A stretch of DNA of 64,000 nt from Pyropia haitanensis (lineage: Eukaryota > Rhodophyta > Bangiophyceae > Bangiales > Bangiaceae). Numbering within the stretch: position 1 is the first letter of the stretch; every line of letters starts with the position of its first letter. Below the pieces are notes generated by a model. It was not told the origin of the DNA, searched no databases, and saw only the letters and a list, made by a program, of their open reading frames with translations. The position numbers and the translations under genes are program-made. Location: NCBI GenBank assembly GCA_008729055.1, contig SDUX01000005.1, forward strand, positions 1,042,801 to 1,106,800. The letters are read 5' to 3'. Of this stretch, positions 51,150 through 64,000 are shown in pieces.

Positions 51150-54100
51150 GGGAAGGGGCGGGTGAAGGCGCCGGCGGAGAAGGGTGCCAACAAGATGGAG
51201 AGAGACACGTCCCGGCTGTCACGGCAGCGGTCGCAGTCGCGGTCTTGTTTGCGATCCCCGACACGGCCGGCGCGGCCGCTACGATCGGGTGCACCCCTGC
51301 TGCCGCCACGGCTGGCGGTGCCGCCGGCGCAGATTCAGTTATTCAGCCCACCGCCGTGGCCGCCGCAGACGCACTGCCGCCGTCCCTGCCTCTGCCTCCG
51401 CCGCCGCCGCCGCCGCCGCCGCGGTCGGCGATGCCCCCACCGCCCCCGTGACTGCCGTGCTGATCGTCACGGGGGCGGCAACAAAGCCATCGGGCCGTCG
51501 CCGGCGCCCCAGCGTTCGTCGCTGTCAACGGCAGCGGCGGCGACGGTGGCGCCGCTGCGGCCAAAGCGCGTGGCACCAACCCCCGCCGGCCTTTTGGTGG
51601 GAGAGGTGTGGTGGCGCAAGGGCCGCGGTGGCTTCAGCGACGAAGATCACGGCGGCGGCCACGTCAGAGCCCGCCACGCACGACGGCGGCCGCAACAGGG
51701 GAAGCCGCACCGGCGGCGACGGCGGCAGCGGCGGTAGCCGCAACAGCGGTCGGGAGAGCGCTAGGCAGAGCGGCAGCCGCTGCGGCCGCAACAGTGGCCC
51801 CGGCGGCCGCAGCGACAGACGCAAGGGCCGCGGCGGCGGCAGCAACAGCTGCCGGGGCGACAGCGGCGACGCCGTCTACGACGAGGTCGGCGAGAGCCTC
51901 ATTCGCGACGGTGACAAAATTCATCAGCTGTGCTGGCAATGACAACGGCAACGGCGCTAGCTGTGAGTGCAGCAGCGTCAGCGGCATTGACTAAAGTGGC
52001 GACGGTGGCAATTGCAGACGCCGCGGGGGCTGCAGCAACGGCGGCAGCGGCGACGGCAGTGATAACGGTAGCAGCGGCGGTCGCGATGGCGGCAGCGGCC
52101 GCGGCGGTGACAGGACACCACGGCAACGCCAACAAAATAAGCAGCTGCAGCGACGGCCGCACACGCCACGGCGGCGCCAACAATAGCGGCAGCCACCGAC
52201 AGCCGCGGTCCAGGCAGCGGCGACGTCAGCGACGGCAGCGGAAGCCGCGGCCGCGGCCACGCCAAAAACTGCCCACCCCGACGTCGCCTGCGACGGAAAA
52301 TGACCCGCCGCGGCAGCAGCGGCAAACTCTTGAGGGCGGCCGAGGCAGAGGTAGCGGCAGTAGCAGCGACAGAGACTGGAATGCACAAAGCAGCAGCACT
52401 GGCCATCGAGACACACGCAACGGTGGCAGCCGCGCCAGACGCCGCGGCGGCGGCCGCGCCAGACGCCGTAGCGGCAGCCGCGCCAGACGCCGCGGCGGCG
52501 GCGCGCCAGACGCTGTAGCGGTGGCCGCGACAGATGACGCGGCGGCGGCAGCGGCGAGCAGCGCGGCCGCGGCAGCGAAATTGGCAGCGGCGGCGGACGC
52601 AACAGCCGCAGCAGCAGCAAAAGAGATGAGCATGTGCGACAACAACAGCAGTGGCCTTCGCGACACACGCCGCGACGGCAGCGTCTCGGGCCACCGCGGC
52701 AGCAACGCCACACGCCGAGCATCACGACAGTCGTCACGACAGCGGTAGCGGCCGCCGCACCCTCAATGGCAGTCGCGGCGTCACCGGCGGCGGCAACGGC
52801 TGTGGCCGCGACAGCGGCGGTGGCAGCGCAAGCGCCAGACGCCGCGGCCGCGGCGGCGCCAGCGGTCGCGGCGGCCCCCAGAACAACGGTAGCAACAGCA
52901 GCACCGCCAAACGGCGCGGCGGCTGGCACAACAGAGGCCGCCTGCCGCCACCGCGGCAGCGACAGAGGCCGCGGCCGAGGTGGGCAACAGAAACCACGGC
53001 GACGGCCGCGACAGAGAACACGACCGCGGCAGCCACGGCGGCAGCGGCTGTGAAAGCAAATATCGCCGCGGATGTAGATGTGCCAAAGGCTGCTTTCGGC
53101 AACGGTGGACGCGCTATAGGCTGCGGTGATGGCAGCGCCTTACGCAGCCGCGGCGGCAGGAACAGCGGCAGCGACAGAAGCCGCATGAAGGGTGGCGGCA
53201 GCGGCATCGACGCATGCCGCGACGGCCGCGGCCACAGCAGCACCGATGGCGGCAGCAATGGCCGCCGCAGCGGCAGCCGCGACACAGGCCGCGACGGTGG
53301 GCGCGCCAGACGCTGCGGCGGGTGCCTGACAAAGGCCGTGGCTCCGGCAGCGACAAGAGCCGCGGCATGCAGGGTCACAGAAGCAGCTGGAGCGGGCGGA
53401 ACAGCCGCACTGGCGACAGCCGCGACAGCGGCAGCGGCCGCCGCCGCGACAGCAGCAGCGGCAGAGGCAGCGATAGTGCCAGCGTCAGTGTCCACGACAA
53501 CAGACACTCACAGCGACAGCGGATGTCACAGACGACGCAACAGCGGCAGCGCCAGAGGCCGTCGTGGTGGCTAAGGCAGCGTCACGGAAAGTGGCCGCGA
53601 AAGAGGCCGCCCACCGCGTTGGTTTCCGCGCCATAGGCAGCCACGGTGGCTGCGACAGAGACCGCGGCAAAGGCCGCTACAGACGGCGTCCACCGCGACG
53701 GCTGCTGCGACAGACGTCTCTGCGGTGGCAGCCACAACGGCCGCCTCGACGGCCATGACAAAAGCCGCAGCGGCCGCAGCAACCAACGCGGCTCACCGCA
53801 ACGGCGGCCGCGCCAGCGGCGGCGCGGCGGCGGCCTCGACACTGGCCGCGGCGACAAGAGCGGCAGCAGGCGCGTCAGACGCTGCCTACCGTGACGTCGT
53901 CCACCACAGCGGCAGCGGCAGCGACAGCGACAGACGCAGCGGCATCAGCAGCGTCGGCGGCAACGGCGGCGGCCGCGACAGCGGCAGCAACGGACGTCGT
54001 GGCAGCGGCGGCGACGACGGTCGAGGCGGCGGCAGCAACACCGGTGACCGCGGCGGCAGCGAGACCGGCAGCGGCAGCGGCAGCGACCATCGTCGCGGTG

Positions 54101-55600
54101 GCGAAAACGAGTGCGACGCTGGCGGCAACAGCAACAGCAGCAGCGGCAGCCGCAGCGACAGACGCCACGGCGGGCACAGGGCCGGCGGCTCAGGCATTGG
54201 CGGAAGCACTCGCATCGGACGCGGCCGCGAGGTCGGCAGAGCCAGCGGCAGCGGCAAAAACCGTGACGACGGCAGCCGCAGCAGCAGCGGCGGTGGCAGC
54301 CACGGTCGGACCGCCAGTGCCTACGAGAGGCGTCGTGGCCGCGGCAGCAACAGCCGCAGCGGCGGCGCCTGGAGGGGATGGCGGCGATGACACGGTCAAT
54401 GGCAATTGCCGTGACAACGGCGGCGGGAGTATCAGCGACAGAGGGCGCGGTGACAGCCGCGACAGAGACCGCGGCGGCGCCAGCAACAGCGGCAGCGGCT
54501 GGGACAGCACCAGCGGTGAAGACAGCGGCAGCGATAGATGCCGCGGCAGTGGAAGCGACAGAGGCAGGGGCGGCGGCGTGGTGGGCGGCAGCGCCACTGG
54601 CGACGACAAAGAGAGCCGCAGCGGCATCAAACGTGGCCACGCTCGTCGACAAAGAAAGCGACCGCAGCAAATATTGTTGCAGCAATTGACGCCGCGGCAG
54701 CGGCCGCGGCAGAAGCAGCAGCAACGGCCGCGGCAAAGGCCGCGGCAACAGTCCCGGCAGACGCCGCGGCAGCAGTTGCGGCCCAAAGAACGTGACGGCG
54801 GCAGCGACAACTGCAGCGGCAGCCGCGGAGTCAGCAGCGGCAGCGGAACTAGCGGCAGCGGCGGCGGACGCGAGAGCGGCAGCGGAAGCGGCAGCTACAG
54901 CTGCAGCCGCGTTGGCCGCGGCAACGGCAGCAGCGGTAACGCACGCCGCGGAGACGGCACAAAAAACGTCATCGACGGCGACTGCGGGAGCGGTAGGCGC
55001 ACCAAAAAAAATAGCCACTCGTGCCACAAACTCCCCGTTCCCGACAACGCCGGCGACAGAAACCGCGCCGGCGGGAGCAACAACGCCCGCTGACGTGGCT
55101 GCGGCAGCGGCAGCGGCGGCCGTCGCGACAGCAGCGGCCCACTGCGACGGCGATCGCGACAGTAGCAGCGGCAGCGGCAGGGGCAAACGCCGCGGCGGCG
55201 GCTGCCAAGCGGCTGTGGCGGCAGCAGCGACAGCGTTCGCTGCGGCGGTAGGGACAGCGGGCAACGGAGGTAGTCGCGAACGCGTCACCAGCAGGGGCCG
55301 CAACCGCAGCAACGGCTTCGGCAGTGGCCATCGCAGCGGAGGTGGCCGCGACAGCGCCGTAGGCGGCGACGGCAAAGTACTCTGCTGCGCTGGGATCGAC
55401 AACGCCTTCGGCGCTGGCCGTGTTGGCAAGAGGGTCGGACGCCGCGGCAACCGCAGCAGTCAGCTGCCACGGCAGCGGCAGCAGGAGCGACAGCTGCAGC
55501 GGCCGCAAGAGCGGCAGAGGCCGCGGCAGGGACAGGCGCCCGGGCGGTTGCAAGGACACATGACGCCTGGGCGGCACTGACCATCGCCGCGGCGTCGGCA
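51150..55600 (+). repeat. degenerate trinucleotide megatract, GCN/CNG type, about 4.5 kb
   Basis: Nearly all of this span is built from GCGGCAGCGGCGACAGC-like words with a 3-base period, interspersed with irregular triplets and little longer-period order. In forward frames it gives Ala/Thr/Val-rich or Gly/Ser/Asp/Arg-rich strings, but the alanine frame changes repeatedly and stops are spread through each frame. It is best read as an eroded, expanded triplet repeat rather than an exon. Similar but weaker tracts occur upstream at 50400-50800. Confidence 0.75.
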
Positions 55601-55624
55601 GGAACAGCGGGCGCGGCAGGAGCA

Positions 55625-55772
55625 GCGACAGCGGCCACGGTCAGCAAAAACTTCGTCGGTAGCGGCTGCCGCCGGTACCGGCGGATGACATCAGCGGCAG
55701 CGACAGCGGCCACAGTCAGCAAAAACGTCGTCGGCAGCGGCGGCCGCCGGTACCGGCTGACGACATCGCGGT
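55625..55772 (+). repeat. 75-bp tandem duplication
   Basis: CAGCGACAGCGGCCAC..TCAGCAAAAAC then TCGTCGG and GCCGCCGGTACCGG occurs twice; TCAGCAAAAA starts at 55641 and 55716. It marks the right edge of the triplet tract. Confidence 0.8.
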
Positions 55773-57936
55773 TGACCTTCGGCATCCGCCGCGCTCAGGC
55801 TGGCGCACCTTTAACGGCGCCAAGAGCAGAAAAGCGCCCGCAGCAGGGCGCCGTCGCCTGGGATGGGAGCCGTCGCCGAACGGGAAGAGAGTCGATCCAG
55901 GGACAGGCTGGCAGCACCGACCCAAGGCAGGGAGCCGCCACCGCCAGACGCGACGCCAACAGCCGGCGCCGCCGCCGCGAACGTCGTTGCGGTGCCGCCG
56001 GAAGCGCGCGGCATCAGCGCCGACGGCGGGGCGTCAACAGGAAGAAAAACGACGCTGTCGAAGGGGTGGGGGCGTCAACGACACGGCCACAAAGTCCACC
56101 GGGGCGTCAAGAAATGGCGACAAAAAGCGGGGGAGGGGGAGGGGGGCCAACGGCAAAGAGACGGCGCCGAAAGCGGGGGGCGGGCAAGACAGCGGCGGGG
56201 CAGCAAGGGTGGGGCAGCGCACCAACAGCTGCATGGCGGCGCTGCCGGTGGGGTGGGAGCGAGAAAACCCCTGGCGCCGACAGCGAGGGCAGCGTGGCGC
56301 CGACTGCAGGGAGGCCGAGTAGGCGCGGGGGGGGGGGCGCGGGGGCAACAGCATCGACGGGGGTGGCAGCGGCAGCGACATGCAGAGGACGGCCTCTATG
56401 GGACGGCCGCACCGACGGAGACGGGGCGAAGGGGGGCCGCATGATGACGGGGGGAGGAGGCGGCAACGACAGCAGAGCCAGCGGGGCCGGCCGTGGCGGC
56501 GGCGGGGGACAGGCTTGACCGGACAACGGCGGCGACAAAGAGGGGAGGCCGCCAAGACCGCCACAACGGGAAGGGCGTCGCCGACGCCCGACTCGGGGCA
56601 GCAACGTAAGGGGGGACGGTGGACCGCTGCCGGGGTAGCGGCAGCGGGGGAAAGGGCGGCAATAAAAACCCGAGGCGGCGCCAGGCGGCGGCGATACAAT
56701 AACGGGTTGGCGCCGGCAACAACCGCGGGACGATTGGTATGACAGAGGCGGCGACGCTCCGAGACGACGACCGCCGACGCATCAACACGGGAAGGACGGG
56801 TACGAAAAGCAGCGACGCTTGCACGCCGGGGCCCCATCCCCGATGGGGGGGCTACAACATCCAGAGCCGCTCGCGAGCGGCCTCAATCAAACATGCTGCG
56901 CGCAGCTGCAAGTGCAAATGCGCCATCGACGACGGTAGGGCGATGTTGATGCGGGGAGCGGCCGTGGGTCAGCAACGGCGGCAGTGACGGGAGGGAGGAG
57001 AGGCTTGAAAACCCGGGCAGGCGGCCGCACCAACAGGGGAGGGGCGGCGACAGCAACAGGAAAAGTGCGCCGACGGCGGTGATGGCTGGCCGATGGGGTT
57101 GGGCGACGGCGGCGGCGCGGCGTCACCGACGGGGGGGGAGCTTGTCGGCGAGTGGAGTGTAGCAGCGGTGAGGAAGGGAAAATCCCACCATTGGGAGACG
57201 AAGGGCGGCCACGGAGCGTGGTGCGGCTTGACGATGTGGAGAGTAGGTACCAGCAGCAACGCAGGCGGAACAGCCGCCGTGAGGGCGTGAGTGCTCTCGA
57301 CGACAGGGAAGGCGGAGGGCGACGACTGCTGAAGCGGCGCAGCAACACGGGCACGACGGTGGCCTCGGGAGGCGCGGACCACCACGTCAGTGGACAACGC
57401 CATCCACGGCCGGCAAAGTGCGGCAAACCCCACGAGGACACGGAGTGCGGTAGAACTGACGACCGACGGCGGCGTGACGACGCGTCCGCCACGTTGCCAG
57501 GCGTCGGGCGCCCACGGCGGCCGACAGGGTGACGACGGGAGCGGTAGCCCCACCGCCATGACGGAAGAAACGGGGTGACGCCCGTCTCATCAGCGTAGAC
57601 GTCAGCGGCGGCGGGATCAGGTGGGGACAAGGGCGGGCGGGGGGAAACGGGGGGGAGCGGCGCCACCAGGTGGGCGGCGGCAGCGACGTGCGGCTGGCAC
57701 CGTCGACGGCTGGCAGGAATTCCCAGCGGCGGGTGCGGTCGTGCTGCCGACGATAGAGGCGGTGCCGTCACGACCGCCGCGTCGGCGACGGCGCGGCGCC
57801 CGCCATGTCACGGCGAGGGAGTAGGGCTCGCGGCCGCGCGGGCGGCGGTGGGCTCGCCGGGCGTCATTATATACACCTTCCCCCTCCCCGCCTCCCCAGC
57901 CTACCCGCTCGCCCGACCGGGCACCGTGCCCGCGCG

Positions 57937-57971
<35 letters not shown>

Positions 57972-60900
57972 TACATCCCTCACACAACCAAACGGCAGAC
58001 GGCAGGGGGCGCGGGGGGAGAAAGTTCCCGCCAACAACCGATGCCGCGTTGCCGCGTCGTCCACCAGGGGATGAATCCGCCGGCCGCGACGGCGTACCAA
58101 TCGCTTGGCAGGAGCGCGGGAGGGAGAAAGGGGGGTGGGGGGGTGGGGTGCGGAGAAGGTTGTGGAGGGGGAAAGCGGCCGCCCGCCGCCCGTCGCGGCG
58201 TGGCGGGGGCGGGGTGGCAGACCGGCGGGGGGAGCTTCTGGGTCGGGCGGGGGGGTGCGGGAATGGACGGCCAATGGCGGGAGCGGACGAGCGGGGCGTG
58301 GAGGGGGGGAGGTGCGCGCAGCCGCGACTGCGCAGAGGGCGAGCGCGGGAGGCGCGCCGCCGCCGCGCCAGGCAGGGCGCCGCGCCGTGGCGCGGCCCGT
58401 CCGCGGCCGCCGCGCGCCGCGGCCGCGGAGTGGGGACGGGGGCGGGATGGCGGCGCGGTGCGGCGGCGCGGCGGCTGCGGCACGGCGGCCGCCACCACGC
58501 GAGCCCGCAGCCGCCGCGACGGCAGCGGCAGCCGCGTTTGGGGTATTGGGGGCGGGACCGGCACCGCGAGGCGGCGTGAGTGCCCCTCGCCGCGCCCCCC
58601 CGTCTGCATTCACCCCTCTCCCGCCACCTGCGCCGCGCACGGTGCCGTGCGCGGCGGCCGGCGCCGGCGGTCCCGCAGGTTCAAACCGCACCCGTCGCTG
58701 CCCGCAGGCCGCGGCGGCCGTCCCGTCCCGCGCGACCGCGCGCGACGCTGGGCAGAGACGGGAGCGGTTGGCGGTGGGGGGGGGGGGGAACCGCGGGTGG
58801 CCAGCCGCAGCCGCCACGCAGCGGGTGGGGGGGTTGGCGGCGCGTGGCCCCGGCGCGGGCGGCCGCTGCGACGCGCCAACGTGGTAGGCTGCTGCGGCGG
58901 CCGCCGCGGCGCGCGGTGTCCCGTCGGTCGGCCGGCGTGGCGGGAGGCGACCGCCAGCCGTACCCGGGCAGGCTGTTCTTTTTGTTTTTTTTTTGGAGGG
59001 GGAGGGGGGGTTGGCCGCTTCGCCACCTGCCAGGTGTGTGCCGGCAGCCATCGGGACGAGCGCGCTGGGCGGGGCGCCGCGCGCCCGGGATCTGTGGCGA
59101 GAAACGAGCGGAGCGGGCTGCGGCGTGGCCGGCCGGCCGCGTCTGTCGGCAGCCCTCCCCGCCACACGCCCACGTCAGCTGTGTCTCGAGGGTGATTGGC
59201 CGGACCGTCCGGAGGGGCCCACCCACACCGCGTCCGCACACGGGCACCCGTGAGGTGTGCGCGACCCAAAACGAACCCGGGCAGCGGCCGGCAATGGCGG
59301 GCACTGCGCGGGGCGGCGCGACGCTCGCCGCGCCGTTGCGGTCGCGGCCTTCCCGGTCTGCGGCGGCCGCCACCAGCCCCCCGGCGGCACCCACAAAAAG
59401 AGAAAATCTGAGACGCGGCACAGTACCCCCGCGCAACCAGTCGGCGCGAGCGGCACGCCGTGACCGTGGGTGCGGTCGTTTTCAGTTTTTTTGCTTAATT
59501 CATGCAGGCAGCCGCTCGCGCCCCACCCCGCTCGCCGCACCCGACAGGCGCAACCACCCACAGATGGGGGGGAAAAGCGGCGCGCCGGCGCCGCCCCGGC
59601 CGCAGCTAAACGGCGCGTGCCGCATCCCCGCCCCCTCTCGCCAGCCAGGTCGGGCGGCGTCACGACATACGCAGCGTGCCGTGGCGGCAGAGGGGCCGGG
59701 GTACCCGACGGGGCGCCCCCCCCGGCGACGGCATGCGGCCACGGATGACCCCAGCGGGATGCTGCAGCGCCGCTCGTGGGGGTCGCCTCGCCAGCGCGCG
59801 AAAAAAGGCACACAAAAAAAACGGCCTGGGCGTGGGGCGCTAGCCCGCGCGCTCCGCACATGGGCGGGGGGGGGGCCGCACAAAGGCGGCCTGCCACCCG
59901 CACGCGCCGCGGTCCGGACGGGGTGGAACGCCGGCGGCCGAGAGCTGCCTGCCGCGGGCGCACCCCCTGCCCACCCGTGGTCCTCCCGAGCGGTTCTCTG
60001 CTGCATACCCCAACAACGGGCGCCGTGGGGGTGGGGGGGGATCGGCACCGGTGGCGGCCGCCGCGGGAAAGCGCTGTCGGCGGCGGCCGCCAGCTGCCGC
60101 TGCCCACCGCACCGCGCGGCGGCGCGCGCGCGCCTGCTGCGACCGCGGCGCGGCCCGCGGCGAGTAGCGACCGCGGCGGCGGGCGGCGACGGCGCCTCTC
60201 CGCCCTCCCCCCCTTTCCACGGCGGGCTACGCCGTCGTCTGGCGCGCGCGACGGCCGTGGCGGGCTCGCGCCACGACCACGAGTGGCGCCCGCGTGCGCG
60301 CCGCGGGAAGGGCGAGCGGCCGCCGGCGGGCGCTCCCGCCATCGAGGCCGCCCCGCCGCGCCCGCCCGCCGCGCCGCGCGCGGAGCCGTCACTCGGCGCC
60401 TGCCGGCATCGGCGCCGCCCGCGTCCCCGTCCCGTCCCTCCCAGCCCCCGCTCGCCCGCGCGAGCGCGCGGGCGCGCGCACCCCGCCGCGCGCGACTGCG
60501 GGCCCACCCCCCCACGGCCCGCCACTGGCCGCGCTCCCGCTCTGTCGCGGCCCCGCTCGTTGGCTGCGCCGCCTATATCTACCCCTCTTCCCCCTGTGTG
60601 GGCGAGCGCGGTCGCCACCCGCTGGCCGTTGTAGGCTGTCGGCCATCCGGCCGTCGTCGTCGCGGCCACCCGTCGCAGCGCCCGATGGCACCGCCGTCGG
60701 CGCCACCCGGCCGGGCCGCTGTCACCGGCGGTGCCGCCTGAAGCAGACGGCGTTGTGCGTCGATGCGGCTGCTGCGGTCGCGGATACGGTCGCCGCCGCC
60801 AATGTTGTTCCTGCACGTGCCACCGCGAGCGGCCGCGCCCGTCTCGCACGCGCCGGGAGTGCACGCGTGGGCGTGGACCCTCCGTGATGTGCTTCCCCCC

Positions 60901-62827
60901 ATCACCACGGTAGGCTTTCTTTGTCCCGATGCTTGTCCACTGTTTGTTTGCGGTTTGTTGTTCCCCTTCTTGGCGACGTGTGCTTCTTGTCTCCCTCCTC
61001 CCCCGTGAGAGATGTTTTGGAGTGTCCCTCCTGATTGTCCGCTGCCTTTTTCGCCGTCCTCCTTCCCCCCTCTCCGAAACCGGCGGCTCCCTGTGTGGCG
61101 TGCTTGGACAACCCTGCCGCCGGCCGCCCCCTCCCCGTGGCAATGGCGGCGCCGTGCCGCCAGGTGCGGACGGCGGTGGCGTGTTGAGGCGCCTCCCTCG
61201 TATCGTGCGAGCGTCGGGGTGGTGGGGGGCCAGTGGTCTGGCGCCCGACTCTCCGCCCCCCGCGCCAGCCGTCCCCGCCCGCTGCTATGGCTCAAGAGCC
61301 GGGAGGGCGGCGAGGGGACTGGCGTTGGGTGGACGACGGCGCCGGGCGCGTCGCGGAGTCGGCGGGCGGGGGGCAGCAAGGGGCGGAGGCGGCGCACGAC
61401 GGCTCGCCCCTCGCCGGCCCCACTGACTCACAGCGTCCTCGCTCCGCTGCTACAACGTTTCGGTAGCGTACCGTTCATGTTGGAGTGGTGCGTTTGTTCG
61501 CTTCCGGATCTGTGTGGTTGGGCGGTTTTATCACCGTGGACCGTACTGTTGTGCCGCTTCTGACATTCACGTCCTGTTTGCTGTTCGTTGCTGTTTTTGT
61601 TTGCCTTGGTCGGTGGCCTGTTGAGCTGGTTCCCGCCTCAGGTTCCTGTCGTTCCGCCGATACGAGCTTTGTCGCCGATTGCCCTCGTCTCTCTGCCTCC
61701 CCGTCTCTTCTCGCTGCGTCACCCGCCACCGTCCATGTGCTGCTGTTGAGGTTTGCTGCCGGCACCTGCTGCAGGCGTTGACAGAGTGCGACGGCGGCAA
61801 GGCACGGGCTGGGAGCTGTTGCTGCAGGCGGCCGCGATGGCCGTTGCACTTGCAGGGGGGCGCGGCCGCGTTGCGCGTCGGTGGCTCGTCTCGCCAAGGG
61901 CGGGGGCGGTCGCCGCAGCTCGTCGTCGCGGCGTTGGCGCCCCCCCCCGTGGCGGCAATGGCGGGTGGCGGCGGCACGAGTGCGGTGCGGTGTCGCCGTC
62001 GGCCGGCTTGGAGGGTGCGCGCCGCGCCGCGTTTTGGCGTCGCCCTCCGCGCGCCTGCCGCCCGTGTTGACGGCGGTTGGCGGCGGGACGGCACCGTTGG
62101 GTCACCGCCCCCCCGTTGTTGACGTTGGTGGCGGCCGCTGCTGGCGGCCGCCGCCCGTTTGCTTTCTTGGGTGGGCCGTGGGGACCCCGGCGGGCGGCTG
62201 CGGTCATCTGACAGGCGGCGAGACAGTACGCGCACTGCGGGTGGCGGCGGGGAGCGCCGCCCCGTTGACGCGGTGGCGGTGTTTTTCTCGCGCATGGGGC
62301 GGCGAGCGGCGTCGTCAAGGTGAGCGGGGGGCACCCAACGGTGGCAACGTTTGCGGGCGCTGCTGGAGTGGCGACGTGTCGCCACTAGCGTCGCCTTGTG
62401 ACGTCAGCTGGTGGCAGTGACGGCGGTGCGCGAATGGCCACCACTGCTAGCTTTGGCGGCGTGCGTCACCCTGACGGCGCGCCGGCGTTTGCAGTTAATG
62501 GCCAAGTGGACCGGAACCGGCAAGGCAGGCACAGCGGGCGCACGTTACCGGAGCTGCTGACCTGTGCCGCGCCTCGTTGGTGGGGGCGCGACGCTTGACG
62601 GTCGTGGAGCGGTCCCGCTGTTGGCGGCGCGGCGGCTGCGCCGGGCGGCTCCTGGCGTTGGCGGCGAGCAGGCGCTGCTGGACGGGGGCGTCGCCCTCGC
62701 CGCTGGCGTTGGCGGCGGGCGGCCCGTGTGAGACTGGCAGGTGGCGGTCACCGTCTGCATTGATGGCGCGCGGCTGCTGCCGTCGGCGGGGGTCGGTGTT
62801 TCTCGCCGCCGGCTGCGGCGGCGACCG
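55773..62827. other. GC-rich region without a supported gene
   Basis: Seven kilobases of GC-rich DNA with G-run islands (56110-56520, 58120-58330) and CCG runs (57940-57975). A TATATA word at 57869-57874 lies in a local dip of GC and could be a promoter in either direction; CTATATC at about 60573 is similar. Bases 60900-61110 and 61480-61750 are T-rich and resemble leader or trailer DNA. Many open frames exceed 200 codons on both strands, but they are Arg/Pro/Gly/Ala strings with no domain motif. Confidence 0.4.
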
Positions 62828-64000
62828 GCTATGGAGGCGGTCCATGCACACTAGCATCGCCCACCGCAGCCGGCTGGCGTTGACCACGTCAGCGCGGTTG
62901 CGCTCACGGGGTGCCGCCCCCATGTGTCTCGACGGACCCTGTTATGCTTCACCGTCCCGGGAAAGCTGCTGACAGCGGCGAGTGCTGCGCGCGCGGCGGT
63001 GGCGGCGTGGCTATAGCACCGCCTCGCGGCGGCAGACATGACGGCAGAAGCCACGCCGTCGGCTCGCTCCGGGCCCAACGTGCAGGGCGGCTGTGGCGAC
63101 TGTGAACACCCGCTGTCACGCCGTGCGCGCTGGCCGAGGCACGCGCGCTGAGCAACGACGGCGGCGGCGGCAGCGGCGGCGGCCGTGGTGGTGGTGTCGA
63201 CCACCGCGGTGCGGCTGGCGTCGACGGCGGGTCTTCAGCGTCGGCGGGGCGGGTCGTCGTGTGCGCCGGCGCGGTCTGCTGGAAACTGCCGAGGTCGAGT
63301 GTGCAAAGTTCGACTTGGCAACGAGGCTCCGTCCGCACCTTGCCCCAGGCCTAGCCTCTTCCGCTCACCCGACCGGCGCTCTAACCCTAACGCCCAACGC
63401 CGCCCCTGCTAACGCCTCCGCGGCCACCGCCGCCACAGCCGCCGCCACAGCCGCCGCCGCAGCCGCCGCCGCCGCCGTCCCGCCGCGAGGACGGATCCAC
63501 GGCCTGGCGGTCGGCGACAACGTCGGTGGCGACGGGTCGGGGCAGATACAGTAGCGACCGTCCGATGCAGGCATTGCCAGCTGCCGCCGCCATCGACGCA
63601 GAAATGCCGGCGCTCGTGACGGTTCCGAAGCGGCCGACAGCGTCGTCATTGGCAGTGCCGCTGTTCCCACCACCGCCCCCTCCCCCCCCCCCGCCATTGC
63701 TGTGCCACCCCGCACCGGTTGGTGGCACCACCACCACCGCCACTACATGGCAGAGGAGACGGAGACGACCACCGCCGCCACCGCCAGCTGCCCATAGGGG
63801 AACTGGCAACCGCGGCCACCGCCGCCGACGCGGCCGCCACCGGCGTGACCGCCAAGTGGCCCCCGCCGCCGCCGCCGCCGTCGCCGCTGCAGTTGCCGGC
63901 CTCCCCGCCGCAGCCCCTCCTTCCATTGGGGGGGTGGCGACACCGGATGGTGGTTGGAGCGGCGCCGCACTCACCCCCTCGCCCCGCCTGCGCCGTGGCC
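62828..64000. repeat. second segmental duplication, copy 2 (partner 47527-48699)
   Basis: Direct copy running off the right end of the window; see the partner. The left junction is sharp: GCGACCG here and CAGCAT at the partner precede the shared GCTATGGAGGCGG. Confidence 0.93.

Noticed and set aside
53891..55093. 400-codon Ala/Thr-rich frame
   Set aside because: It is one stretch of the degenerate GCN tract; the alanine frame jumps between phases outside it.
58580..60634. 684-codon plus-strand Arg/Pro-rich frame
   Set aside because: High GC removes stop codons; composition is repetitive and all frames nearby are open.
1..64000. tRNA, rRNA or other RNA genes
   Set aside because: No recognisable tRNA A/B boxes with a foldable cloverleaf and no rRNA core sequence were found by eye; a covariance-model search would be decisive.

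Overview
The window is 64 kb of very GC-rich eukaryotic nuclear DNA. It shows long poly-C/poly-G runs, degenerate trinucleotide tracts, TATA-type promoters, GTACGT-type intron donors, and class I and class II transposons interleaved with a few cellular genes. No prokaryotic operon, CRISPR array or recognisable RNA gene was seen. The base composition, the Copia/Harbinger/piggyBac mix and the algal-looking glycosyltransferase suggest a GC-rich alga. A bangiophyte red alga of the Porphyra/Pyropia type is one candidate, but this is inference and no species marker is present.

Layout. Bases 1217-8323 and 36250-42164 are two direct copies of one about 5.7-kb block. Each copy carries, on the minus strand, a three-exon gene for a membrane-anchored Thr/Pro-rich protein and a 3' fragment of a Vms1/ANKZF1-like gene (ankyrin remnant plus VCP-interacting motif). 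Copy 1 contains a 1395-bp transposon (1305-2699) with about 37-bp terminal inverted repeats and a CTG target duplication; copy 2 keeps the empty site. Copy 2 has about 200 bp that copy 1 lacks. Just right of copy 1 lies a glycosyltransferase-like gene that is cut off at the block boundary.

Bases 9616-24247 form one 14.6-kb PIF/Harbinger element with 39-bp terminal inverted repeats and a TAA target duplication. It encodes a Myb/SANT-like protein and a DDE transposase in tail-to-tail orientation. Its left arm holds a 60-bp minisatellite that is open in three frames. Nested in it is a 3834-bp piggyBac-like element (10789-14622) with 13-bp inverted repeats and an unusual CTAC duplication. Next come two inverted copies of one TA-flanked element (24516-25801 and 27309-27873), then a complete 7.1-kb Copia retrotransposon (28844-35962). 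Its two 409-bp LTRs are nearly identical, and Gag and Pol lie in a -1 frame relation with a candidate slippery site.

Right of copy 2, gene content is thin. A secreted choice-of-anchor-A-type protein (45359-46258, minus) is the clearest cellular gene. A second segmental duplication (47527-48699 and 62828-64000) runs out of the window. Between its copies is mostly low-complexity DNA, including about 4.5 kb of degenerate GCN/CNG triplets (51150-55600).

The transposon genes form three separate mobile systems: Harbinger (Myb-like protein with transposase), piggyBac (single transposase) and Copia (Gag-Pol). The host genes show no sign of working together. Much of the window's structure comes from transposition and segmental duplication, and long open frames in the GC-rich tracts should not be read as genes.
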